NCBI GenBank assembly: GCA_950295325.1
Contig: OX485803.1
Span: 46,207,554-46,271,553, forward strand
Length of the DNA stretch: 64,000 bases
Origin: Polytrichum commune
Taxonomy: Eukaryota; Streptophyta; Polytrichopsida; Polytrichales; Polytrichaceae
Direction: 5' to 3'
Part shown: in pieces, positions 35,528 through 44,965 of the stretch
Layout of the letters: the number at the start of each line of letters is the position of its first letter
How positions within the stretch are numbered: the stretch's first letter is position 1
Notes under the pieces: generated by a model
The model's database searches: none
Told to the model about the DNA's origin: nothing
The model's input: only the letters and a program-made list of their open reading frames with translations
Translations under genes and position numbers: made by a program

Positions 35528-37017
35528 CTTGATTGCGATGAATGAAGGTGCATTGTCAACAAAAGATGCATTCCCAAATGTCATAATTGTGGGGAAGAAC
35601 ATTTTTACTGCGACGGAGCTAATGGGCATCCAATATTGATGGAGACAATTGAGTTTGAGAAAGAAGTAAGAATTTTCACTCCGCAATTCTATTTACCTTC
35701 CCATAGTGTGTGTTTTTCTCTTCCCTATTTCATTTTCATGATATGTGGCTTTGTTTTTATCATTATCATAGATAAGCCCGAGGGGCTTCCGGTTCCTAGC
35801 ATTTCCTCTTCACCCAATGCCTTTCCTCTATGGAAAGTATACAATGAAGACCACGTCGAAGCACTTTTTGAATTTTGTCATGCTTATCTTAAGGATGATT
35901 CTTGTATTCTTGTGTTCATGCCAAGAGTTAAATGAGTTAGGTACGATGTCCGCACTTGTGTGGATACATATGATTTTGGAATTGCGAAGAATTGGTGAGG
36001 GGATCAATGAACTGCCATTGTGCTTGAGTGTTGATAACATAAAGATTGTAAGACATTACTCATACCATTTGCAATTGTGTTAGGTTTTTTTTTTTTATCT
36101 TGAACCTTATCACATCTTGTGTTGTTACCTTTTATTGTTGTATACTTGACATTTTCGCATTTTGATGATGGTTCACAAGCGCAACTCCAAGATGTTGTTT
36201 TATTTATTTTTCATTTATTTAAATGCTAAAGTGGATGTCGAGAATTTAGACATATTCTTGACTTTGATGATTTTTTATTTTTTATTTTTTAATCATAGTT
36301 CAAGAATGGTTTTGTACATTGTAGAGGAGGACATGTGAAAGACCCTATGTCCACGCAAATTTTGATAGAGGCCTTTACTAAGCCCAAAGATGTTGTACTA
36401 GATACCTATGCATCCACATGTGATAAACATTTTCATAGTCATTCATGCAAAAATTTGACCAAGGAAGGTTTTTGTTTGGATTACATGCCGACTTTATCCA
36501 TATATGAATGTCAGGAGCTTCCATTCATGCTTGCAAATGTAGTGGATGCCACATCATGGCATTTGAGGGTGATTTTATTATTTCTGATGGGATCATGGCT
36601 CCTCTTTGCAACGACACAACACCAAACACCTCTACAAATGCAACTCATATTATCACCATTGATGACGATGACAATCATGTTAGGAAGGTTGCAAAAGGCT
36701 GTTGCATTAGGAAGTAAGTTTGCAATTAACTATTTTTTTCCAGATTTTTCTTAATCCTTGTTGGTGTTCTTTGCCATTTGTAGCAATTGATTAATTAAAA
36801 TTATGTTTGTAGATTCATGGCAACGGCTAGGTCATCTCTTAGTGACATGGTTCTCCCTCCACATGTAGAGACTATGGCACAAGTTATGTCAAAAACACCG
36901 AACCCTAGCTGGAAATCTAGACGTGCACTTCACAACCCGTATGTAGACGACATGGCAAAGGAAGGGAATGAGAACGATATCATGGATGTTTGTAGGCCCA
37001 ATAGCAATCAATCCTAG
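35528..37017 (+). pseudogene. Broken gene: cysteine-rich finger plus N6/N4 DNA-methyltransferase-like domain
   Basis: Pieces in order: a cysteine-rich finger at 35534-35640 (K-R-C-I-P-K-C-H-N-C-G-E-E-H-F-Y-C) with an in-frame TGA at 35543-35545; 35772-35935, D-K-P-E-G-L-P-V-P, then W-K-V-Y-N-E-D-H-V-E-A-L-F-E-F-C and C-I-L-V-F-M-P; a TGA, then R-Y-D-V-R-T-C and N-W, another stop and a frame change, then G-I-N-E-L-P-L-C; about 36303-36419, D-P-M-S-T-Q-I-L-I-E-A-F-T-K-P and D-V-V-L-D-T-Y-A-S-T; an intron-like gap 36420-36514; 36515-36713, A-S-I-H-A-C and H-I-M-A-F-E-G-D, ending at GTAAGT; last exon 36813-37017. The V-L-D-x-Y/F-x-S-T-G region after an F-T-K-P block is the SAM-binding motif order of beta-class DNA methylases (PF01555-like). 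The expected D-P-P-Y is at best D-K-P-E. Stops and shifts make it non-functional. Its function in the living ancestor is unknown, and it may be transposon-encoded. Confidence 0.6.
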
Positions 37018-38367
37018 TTTTGGGTTGGAGTGGTTTGTTTTGAATTAAAATTCACTTTAAGTAACCCGCTATCAATGGGCATGGTTTTGTGTGTGCAATT
37101 CTCCTACTTTTGTGTGTGCTATCCACATTGTTTTGTATGTGTTATGCACATGGTTTTACATGTGCAACTCGCTTGGTTTTGTACTTGGTAAGAAATCATT
37201 CGGCACCTATACCCACTACATTTTGCCATTAGTTCATGTCCCATGGGGGGTAGATTCTTCATACAAATGTACGAACTAACATGAGTGTAAGAAGGGGTAT
37301 TATTTGAGGCATTAACGTACATAGTATACACTAAAGAGAGGTATTGTTTTTCTCTAGTGTGTGCATTTAGAAAGGCTATGAAGAATTTTGAAGTACGTGT
37401 AAATTTACAAAAGGGCCCCCCAAGGTTAGAGAAAAAATTGACAATATATGTGTTATTTTTTCATCCAATTCATGTTTACATCCACTGTTATCATATGATG
37501 ATAGTCCTTAATTTTTATCTTGTACATTCTTGTTAGGATTTGCATTTCGGTTCTAGGTTTAAGAACTAGAGGTTGTTGGAGCGCTCATGGGCTACGTTGA
37601 GATTTGCTCTTAGGATTGTCATTTGTGGATAAGTTATTATGCTCTTGTCTTTATTTGTTTAATGTAACTATAACTTGAGTTACATGTCATGGATGAAGAA
37701 ATGTTCAATGACTTTCTCATTGGAAAGTGAGAGTGGATTTTATCAATAATAAAGGCCCATTTAGTTCATAGTTTTTATATTGTATATGTAGTGGAGGCAT
37801 TTATCGCATTAAATTGAAAATCTCAATATAAATCCGTGGTTCCATTTTCTAGTGTGATGCTAGTACGTATAATTTGTTTTTCCTCTCTAAACATCTCATA
37901 TATAGGGGGGCTCAATTTCACAGTGACCCACACACGTCATTCAAGTTCCCAATGAAGAGTCCACCCCCAGGCTTATGTCATGTTTCCATGGATACATGAT
38001 ACATAATGTTGCATTAGCACCATTAAATTTTCCTTCATTGCCCATGTGTTAGTACTCACTATCACTGCTCATATGACATCATTCCCCGGCCCCTACCCCC
38101 TACCCCCAAAAGTGTTTGAGGATTCAACCTAGAAAACTTCACAAATTTGAACACGTAGACTAATCTCTTTTGAACATGTACTGTTTTTTCGGTGTCCGTT
38201 CTTGTTTTCACACCCAACCACACACCACTCAAATACACGTCTTAGATTAAGACAAGTGACCAACTTCGGGTTTATCTACCTTATTCACTATGAGAAGTCA
38301 ACACCGCTCCACATTCAAATAGGTAACATAATTGAGAGTGCATGTGTAATGAGAGAGAGAGAGAGAG
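37018..38367. other. No gene; partial family C copy and GA microsatellite
   Basis: TTTTGTGTGTGC-like words repeat at 37080-37190. A family C fragment, inverted (CACACCCAACCACACACCACTC), occupies about 38165-38340. A GA run lies at 38351-38367. No coding frame can be supported. Confidence 0.4.
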
Positions 38368-38544
38368 AACTTAGAAGCTAGTTTCTATCTGGAAGGTTCG
38401 TTGCAAGGATGAATGTTCACTCAATGGATGAACATACTCAAGGAGTCTAGAAGAACTTAGAAGCTAGTTTATAGAATAGAACTATCTGGAAGGTTCGTTA
38501 CAAGGATGAATGTTCACTCAACGGATGAACGTACTCAAGGAGTC
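38368..38544 (+). repeat. Tandem duplication of about 85-90 bp
   Basis: Two adjacent units start AACTTAGAAGCTAGTTT (38368 and 38454). Both contain TATCTGGAAGGTTCGTT, AAGGATGAATGTTCACTCAA and CGGATGAAC or TGGATGAAC, and end CTCAAGGAGTC. Unit 2 has a small insert (ATAGAATAGAAC). They abut a GA microsatellite. Confidence 0.85.
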
Positions 38545-40179
38545 GTCTCTCCCGAAGATATATACAACCCTTGTGGTTAATTTGCTACTTTACTTGTGTC
38601 TGTAGAATTTATGTATTTGTAAGTTGTTGATTACTTGATAATAAAGTGTAAGAGTATAGTTTAAGGACCATGGTGTATATCAATGTGTAAATGTATATGA
38701 ATTTGTTTGGTTCTATGAAACAATACTTTTCAGTTTGACGACTTCCAAGTTTTGCATCTCAACTTGCGTTTCGACGCTTGAAACAACAATCTTCACGATT
38801 TACAATTACTAAGCGGATGAGACAATTTGCAATCCCATTCAATGGGCCAAAAGTGGATGTGGAGTTGGAAGGGGGGGGGGGGGTCTGCATGCATACGTTA
38901 AGTACGTTAGATGTACGTGCTAATCCACAAGATTCGCTTCCAAATGGAACAACATCTAAGAGAGATCAAAAGGTCAGCTGGTGGGTCAGAGGCGAGCCTG
39001 CACCCCACCTGCCATCACACAGCCCACATCATGTAAGTTAAGTACTGCATGCTACCAGTGTTCAAGTTTGAAATGTGCACATGCATTTCAATGTGAAGGG
39101 CTTCAAAATAACCACACTTCACTCAAACTTTCAAGCTTTCTTGCCACACTTCACAAAAAAATGCTACTTGATATTGGCCGTTTTGTATCGAGTATATACG
39201 AAGATAATAAGATGTCTCACTATATTGAAGAAGTACTTGCAATACAACGATGCACTAAAAGCATTTAGATTCCCTACATAATGCACTTAAATCATCATCC
39301 AACTTCAAAGGCAAAGCCCTCCAGTTTTTGGTCGGTTTCCAAGTGTCAAAAATTCTAGCCCAATCCATGTTTTCTCATCGGGAGTTTGCATGATGATGAC
39401 GTTCGCATCAATGCATCCAATGTTTCGAGTTTCAATCGACTTCTCCGATCACTCTTCATCCAATCATGTTTGGGAAATCCACGCTCACATATAGTTGTGC
39501 TTGCCAAGCCAAAGCCACAGTCAGTGCCGAGTCAAAGTTGTAGGAGTTATTGGAACTTGGAAGTGTCCGCTAAAGTGACAAGATTGGAGTCCAACTTTGT
39601 TTCTATTTACAAATTGCAGCCACTGTGTTTTGTGATGGACAATTTTGGAGAGGCCTTCACTGTGACCGGTAGAAAATTTACAAAACACAGTGCCCCCCCC
39701 ACCCCCCCCCCCAAAAAAAAGACAGCCAAAATGGCATTTGACAGGTGTTGAAGACTTCAATATTGAACACTGACTGCTACTGTATGATCATCAGACGAAG
39801 AAGAAGAGGGCGAGTGTAAACGCCAAGCAGGAAATCCAAGGCCTAGTAACTCAACTATCATTCCGTTCCCCACCCATCATAACTGGATGCTGGCTATTTA
39901 ATATGAAAAGAGCATTTCTTATGGCCCAGCCACAATGATCATAAGTTGAGGATGGGCTTTTCTATGTTGAAAAATTCCACACTCCCTGCTTTATATTATG
40001 AACCTCATGAGTGGGCCGCACAACATCCCTCACCATGGCAGTCATTAATTATAGCCGGCTATGGGGATGAGTTCCATGTCCACAAATAGCTCAGCCTTGC
40101 TCTTGTCAACGTGTTGCAGTGACTTGCGTGGGCAATTAATTGCATGAGGCAAAATGGAGTATCCTTAAGGCCGCTTCAC
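38545..40179. other. No gene recognised
   Basis: There are G and C homopolymers at 38868-38881 and about 39692-39712. The frame at 39386-39751 crosses the C/A runs and has no recognisable domain. The frame at 38778-39041 crosses the G run and is equally unconvincing. Confidence 0.35.
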
Positions 40180-40745
40180 ACTATATATGGCCGTCCAAGT
40201 CGAGAGGGCCGTGGGATTGAGTGGCCAAACTTTGTTCAGAGTCCAAAGAAATGGGCTGAAAATACATAGCCAATAAAATATAGGAATTGGAGCCTTCGGC
40301 CGGGCACAGTGTGAAGCCTGCAAAGGCCAAGCCCAGAGTCCAAACCTTTGGCCATGAACTCCCACGGCCTCTCGACTTGAACGGCCATGGTGTGAAACCT
40401 CCAAAGGCGAAGCCCAAAGTCCAAAGGAAGAAGGAGCATCCCACTTTGTTCCTTGCCCAAAACAACCCCTCCAATCAAACGGCCAAGATCTTGTCAATGT
40501 TTGATATTTTTAGGAAAAAAAAATCGACGGCCTCTCGACCATAGTTTGGGTTTCCATTCCCATCCGACCCAAACTTCCTTTGAGAGTATGTCGCCTTGGT
40601 AAAGAAAGTATTGCCCTGTAGGCATTTTAAATTGCGACAACCTTTGGACTTTGGCATGTAGTGTGAAGGGTCAGCAGGCCGAATTATTGGTTTCTTGCAG
40701 TTTGATTGGTGGAAATCGACGGCCTCTTGACCTTTGGCCATAGTT
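40180..40745. repeat. CGGCCTCTCGAC repeat cluster with inverted and direct copies
   Basis: The word CGGCCTCTCGAC or its complement occurs near 40200 (inverted), 40366, 40528 and, as CGGCCTCTTGAC, 40719. A 37-bp phrase (GTGTGAAGCCTGCAAAGGCC, then AAGCCCAGAGTCCAAA) recurs about 80 bp later as GTGTGAAACCTCCAAAGGCG plus AAGCCCAAAGTCCAAA. It is richer in G+C than its surroundings. Overlapping frames on both strands are by-products of the repeats. Confidence 0.6.
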
Positions 40746-41440
40746 GTGAAGTGGCGCTTAGTCCAGCTACTAAGGTAGAAATACCATAAACTGTGAACTA
40801 CCCTCTACCCGTGCAATAGACTTCTGTTAGAATAGTGAAGTGTTATTTCTGAAACCGATAATTGCGAGGCTGGCAACTTGAAATGTGTGTACAATCAATT
40901 CAGCCAAAATTCGTCATGTTTGACTACCATCAATCACATTTTAATGTACTCATGAGTTAAAATGGTTTAGGTGATGTTCTGTGTGGAAATGAGCATTACC
41001 GTGTTCGGTTTAAGGAGAATCTCGTGAACTAGTAAGGGGTTTGACGAACTTTCCACTTTGAAAAATTGTAGAATTTTTTTTACATGGAACAAAAATATGA
41101 AACAACTTGCATTCTTCACGAATCCCTCTCTTCTATCTTGGAAAATCATCTCATGATTTTGAAGACCATGTCTTCAATGCGAATCACCTTATTTTCACAG
41201 TTTATGGTATCTCTACCTTACCGCTAGCACTTGGCAATGGTGGTGTGGGCCACACCAACTACAAGAATAAGGGGATTGATTGCAGTCGCATCATGTGTGG
41301 GACCCGGGCACTATGGGCTGGGGTGAAGCAACCCGTACACTGGTTCCTTGGAGGCAAGGGTTTAGGCATCCAACAAGGGACGAGTGTATGGGTTGGTTCG
41401 CCCAAATCGGGCACCATGCTAGTGTGGATCCCAATTATGC
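40746..41440. other. No gene seen
   Basis: The frame at 41107-41484 overlaps the start of the family E copy and has no recognisable motif. The rest is A+T-rich without visible structure. Confidence 0.4.
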
Positions 41441-41960
41441 CCCCTCCCGACCAGACTTTAGTGAAGCCTAAAAGTTGGTTTTAAAAACACGGCCTCCACA
41501 CCATCGACATTATCTAGTGCCAAGCCTAGTTGGCAAATGATGTGGCATGACTTAAAAGTGGAGGTTTTAAGCCCAAAGCACCGACCCTCCCATCGGTACC
41601 TAAACATGAGGCAAGAATATAGGACTTTTAAAAGTGTCGCCTCCCGCCCTTGTGATTGGTTGCTTTTTAGTCTTAGCTATGAGAGCACGAGGAGCTCCAT
41701 TAACAAAAACCGATGGTAAGATAGATGAGTAGTAAGGGGTTTGGGGATGGGACAAAAACTATCCAACATTCATTGCTTGGTAGATAAAACAATGAACATG
41801 TGTGAAAGCTACTTAACTAAAACCTACTAAAAAATCTCCGGAGCAAGTTCTTGTAGGTGCATCGGGATAGTTGGATGCCTCCCCTATAACTGAGGGAGCT
41901 TCACCCGGGTTTTAAGAAAGACTTTGGTTATTTGGTAAAGTCAGGTGGGGAGGGGGCATT
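41441..41960 (+). mobile_element. Family E element, copy without LTR insertion
   Basis: It aligns with 26745-27073 and then directly with 28564-28795. The two blocks meet at GATGAGTAGTAAGGGGTTTGGGGATGGG, whereas the other locus has a 1485-bp insert plus a TGAGG duplication at this point. The right end stops at GGGGCATTAG in both loci. There is no intact ORF. Confidence 0.7.
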
Positions 41961-42104
41961 AGGGTCACTTTGATCTTTATCTGCATGTAGGGTAATAAAC
42001 AGGAGATTCTAGGAAAACCCCAACTGCAATCCCATGACCCACCAAACATTCGTAGCATGTTGACGAATGTTTTGGGGCTCGGGATCCATGTGACATTGTT
42101 TTAG

Positions 42105-42745
42105 TAGTAAAGCTTGCCCGTGTATTATTTGGACACGTGTCTCTTTGCGCCCACTTCTCATCCGATATTAAACCCATAATCAACACAAGATGATTAGGTG
42201 ATCCAAATTGTGTCCATAGCCATTTGCCTCATAATTCATGGAACTTGCATGAATATCTTATTCAATTTCAAAGTGAATACCCTAAAAATAAATAAATAAA
42301 TAAATAAATAGAAAATCAAAGTTGGGGTAATTCCGACATGAATTTGAGCATGTTGGCCTTACCCTACTCAAGAATCCTCTTGGTGCAAGGTGGGGTTTAC
42401 TACCTACCTTGCGGTGGATGAGCTCTTGGCTTCCTACCCACCTAACTAGTTTTTCCTATCAAGTAGAGAGAAGATTTCGCAGCGGGAATCGATCCGCCAA
42501 CCACTCCATTTGGAAATGGGTACCTCTCTCCTATCACCGAGTAGTTTAGGGTCATCTCAGACCTAAAGTGAATACCCTCGTGTTCATTAAGCAGTCATAT
42601 AGGTTCTCTCAATTGATGTTGACTATCAAACCTAGAATAGTTAGCATATTTTGAGTACGTAGTTCAAACTCTTCTAAACACGTGTCTTCTAGGTGTTTGA
42701 TTAAGTCCATTGTTCGATTAAGACCCATATGCAATAATTGGGGGA
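42105..42745 (-). mobile_element. Family C element, inverted, split by a SINE
   Basis: Flanking the SINE, CCACTTCTCATC, ATAGCCATTTGCCTCATAAT, GAATATCTTATTCAATTTCAAAG on the left and CATTAAGCAGTCATATAGG, TTGATGTTGACTATC on the right match the complement of 18766-19146 in the right order. The outer limits are approximate. Confidence 0.65.
42284..42564 (-). mobile_element. tRNA-derived SINE with 14-bp target-site duplication
   Basis: AAAGTGAATACCCT occurs at 42270-42283 and again at 42565-42578. Between them lies 281 bp that is absent from the paralogous sequence at 18766-19146. On the minus strand the head reads CTACTCGGTGATAGG (like a tRNA A box), then a CCATTTCCAAATGG stem, then GGATCGATTCCCG (a B box). 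The 3' end on that strand is a TATTTATTT run, seen on the plus strand as AAATAAATAAAT at 42285-42309. This is the structure of a tRNA-derived SINE moved by a LINE reverse transcriptase. There is no coding frame, as expected. Confidence 0.8.
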
Positions 42746-44504
42746 TGTATGCTCCTTTCCCAAAATTTAGCGTTGAATTTGGGAGTGGAGTCCACCTTTC
42801 AACGCTTTCCTATTTAGGTCCATTCATTGTCAGTGTCGACACCAACTAGGCCAGAGTTCGGGAAGTTTTTGAAGCCTTAGTGGCTAATTGCCGGTAGTTG
42901 CTACGAAGGGTCGGATTTTTTCCAATTTACATCGGCAAGAGCCGGTCTTCTGTAAAATCAATCGGCCAATATCCGATTAAATGGAATTCATATCCGCACT
43001 AATTGTTTAAAAAATGTATGAAAAGTTATTAGAAATCATTTTTTAGTACAAAATCTTGAATAAGTGAAAAGAAAGGCATGTTCAAAATTGTAAATTTGAA
43101 GAGTTAATATCCTTGGCAGGAATTGAACCTAGCAATGCCTTCACCGCTTGAAGGCCAAGGGTCCCCCAATTCTTCATAGAAGCAATTGGATTTGGTCATG
43201 GAAAGGTTGCATAATTCAAAAAGTTTAAGGTTTAGGGTACTTCCTCAAGTGCATCATCAGATGCCCCAGACAAATAGCGCTCTGGATGCTTCCGGCTGAA
43301 ATCCAGTAACTCACAAGAAGAATCGGCTACATTTCCGGGACATTTTCTGGTCCATCGGCTAATTGCCGGAGGATTGAAATTACAGTCGGATTGCCATCCA
43401 ATGGTTGGAAATTTGGACCGGCCATGAGGGGAAATCATCGGCTGATAATGAACTAGCCGTCGGTTTTCCCCGAACATAGAACTAGGCTATACTAGGACCA
43501 AATTTGGAATGTTTTTCTTAGGATTCACGGGCAAGTAACAAGTGATTTGTCATTACCCTTTGGTCACCTTGAGTGAGGGCCCACATCAACATGGGATCGA
43601 CCTCCAAGCCTAGGGTGAATTCAACACCAATTTCGGAAGTGAACCCAACTTGCCAATGTTGAATATTGTTGTGCACACTTGTTAATGTGACCTCACCTAG
43701 TAAGTTAGAACTAGCTTCTTCCCCGCCTCATCGTAAGGGGTCCTATATTGGCAAGTACGTGGCAAGTGTTTTGGAATAGATTTTTGATGTGGTTGTTATC
43801 AATGGTGATTGCATTAAGAATGTTGGCACATATATGATGAGGAGATGCATGAAGAGTTTGAATGGTGACACATTTAATGAAGACGTTATTTCGGCACTCA
43901 AATGTTTCCTTGTTACCCATATATGCAAGCGCCGATGTTGATGCAATAGTAGAATGGATGGAAGGAGAGGGAGTCCAACAATGTGCTCACGTTATGAATG
44001 CAAAGAAACGCATTTTTGAGATAGATATTTCCAATTTGGGTTAATTATGCTAAAAGAAACGTCATCCAAAATTCACTCATACTTTAACAATGCACACCCA
44101 AGTCCCAACTTCAACAATCAACCTTCTAATGTTGCCACTTCAAATATGGCACATCTATTTTAAAAGTAGATTGTTGTACGGATCAAACCCCTAGATTCGT
44201 TGCTTTCTATTGGCCAGTCAAACCCAAATTCCTAGCACTTTTTGTTTTGTTTTGTTTCATTCAAATCATTCAAATGTGCTTGGCCATAGAGTTGCACAAC
44301 AATTGATATATAGTGTGGACCACACCATTTTATAAGTTTCCAAATTCGTAAGATATTCATCTTGACTCCAAGGATAGAAAACCCAACCCTCATGTTCATC
44401 ATTTGGAATTGCTAATGTGCTCATCTAATTTTTATTTTATTATCAAACCTCTACATATGGTAGATAAGGCATCTCTAACCCTGTGGGTAATGAAAAACAT
44501 CTTC
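42746..44504. other. Repeat-derived, no gene; CGG-rich segment and tRNA-like box
   Basis: 42845-43490 is studded with GCCGG, CCGAT and ATCGGC words on both strands, resembling 595-855. On the minus strand 43112-43165 contains TTGGCCTTCAAGCGGTGAAGGC followed soon by GGTTCAATTCC. These look like the A and B boxes of a Leu/Ser-type tRNA with its middle lost, so it is a SINE head or tRNA relic and not a working tRNA. No protein-coding gene is seen. Confidence 0.4.
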
Positions 44505-44965
44505 CATCATTCAATGTTGTGTAAGTGGGCAACATCACTAGCAGATTCTACCTGGGTCATTTGCCAATGAATACCACGTTTAATGCCAATAGAGAATGTG
44601 TCATGTCTCTAAACATGTAAGATAAAATGTTGGCTTTTCATTATAGAATACCCACAATACAAGTTTGGTCAGTAGATTGTGGCAACATCACATGCCGCGT
44701 CCTGATTTGTCCACCTCACCACAAAAATCAAACATGTCATAGCTCAGTGGATAGCACTCCTAATTATGGAGGACGGTGAGTGTAGTACGAAGGTGACTAA
44801 CCCCCAAATATCATCAAGGTGGCAGCTAAATCACCATGTAATACCCACCCACCGAATTAGAGCCATAGCACTGCCAATTAGGAGCCAAAAATAGGTGTAT
44901 GATTAAGGGAGCTAACCGAATTAGCCTCATCTACCTTATGCTAAAGCACAGTAAGAGGTACATCA
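44505..44965 (+). mobile_element. Family D repeat with tRNA-like A box
   Basis: It aligns in inverse orientation with 53020-53500. Shared blocks include CAATGTTGTGTAAGT, GGGTCATTTGC, CATTATAGAATACCCA, CACAAAAATCAA, TCATAGCT, GGATAGCACTCCTA and GTGTATG. TAGCTCAGTGGATAGCAC at 44740-44757 fits a tRNA A box. It is followed by a CTCC/GGAG stem with a 7-base loop and a weak B-box position. The tRNA-like part lies mid-repeat, so it may be an embedded SINE. Confidence 0.55.

Noticed and set aside
40165-40544. Four overlapping frames on both strands
   Set aside because: They arise from the repeated G+C-rich words. No frame has a recognisable product.
41441-41960. Interpretation as an internal-deletion derivative of the 26.7-28.8 kb element
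   Set aside because: The 5-bp duplication, TG...CA borders and a second uninterrupted copy at 25998-26345 favour insertion at 27074 over deletion here.
43112-43165. Functional tRNA gene on the minus strand
   Set aside because: The anticodon arm is missing between the A-like and B-like boxes.
44737-44810. Functional tRNA gene
   Set aside because: Only the D-arm-like part and one stem are good. The B box and acceptor stem are not formed.
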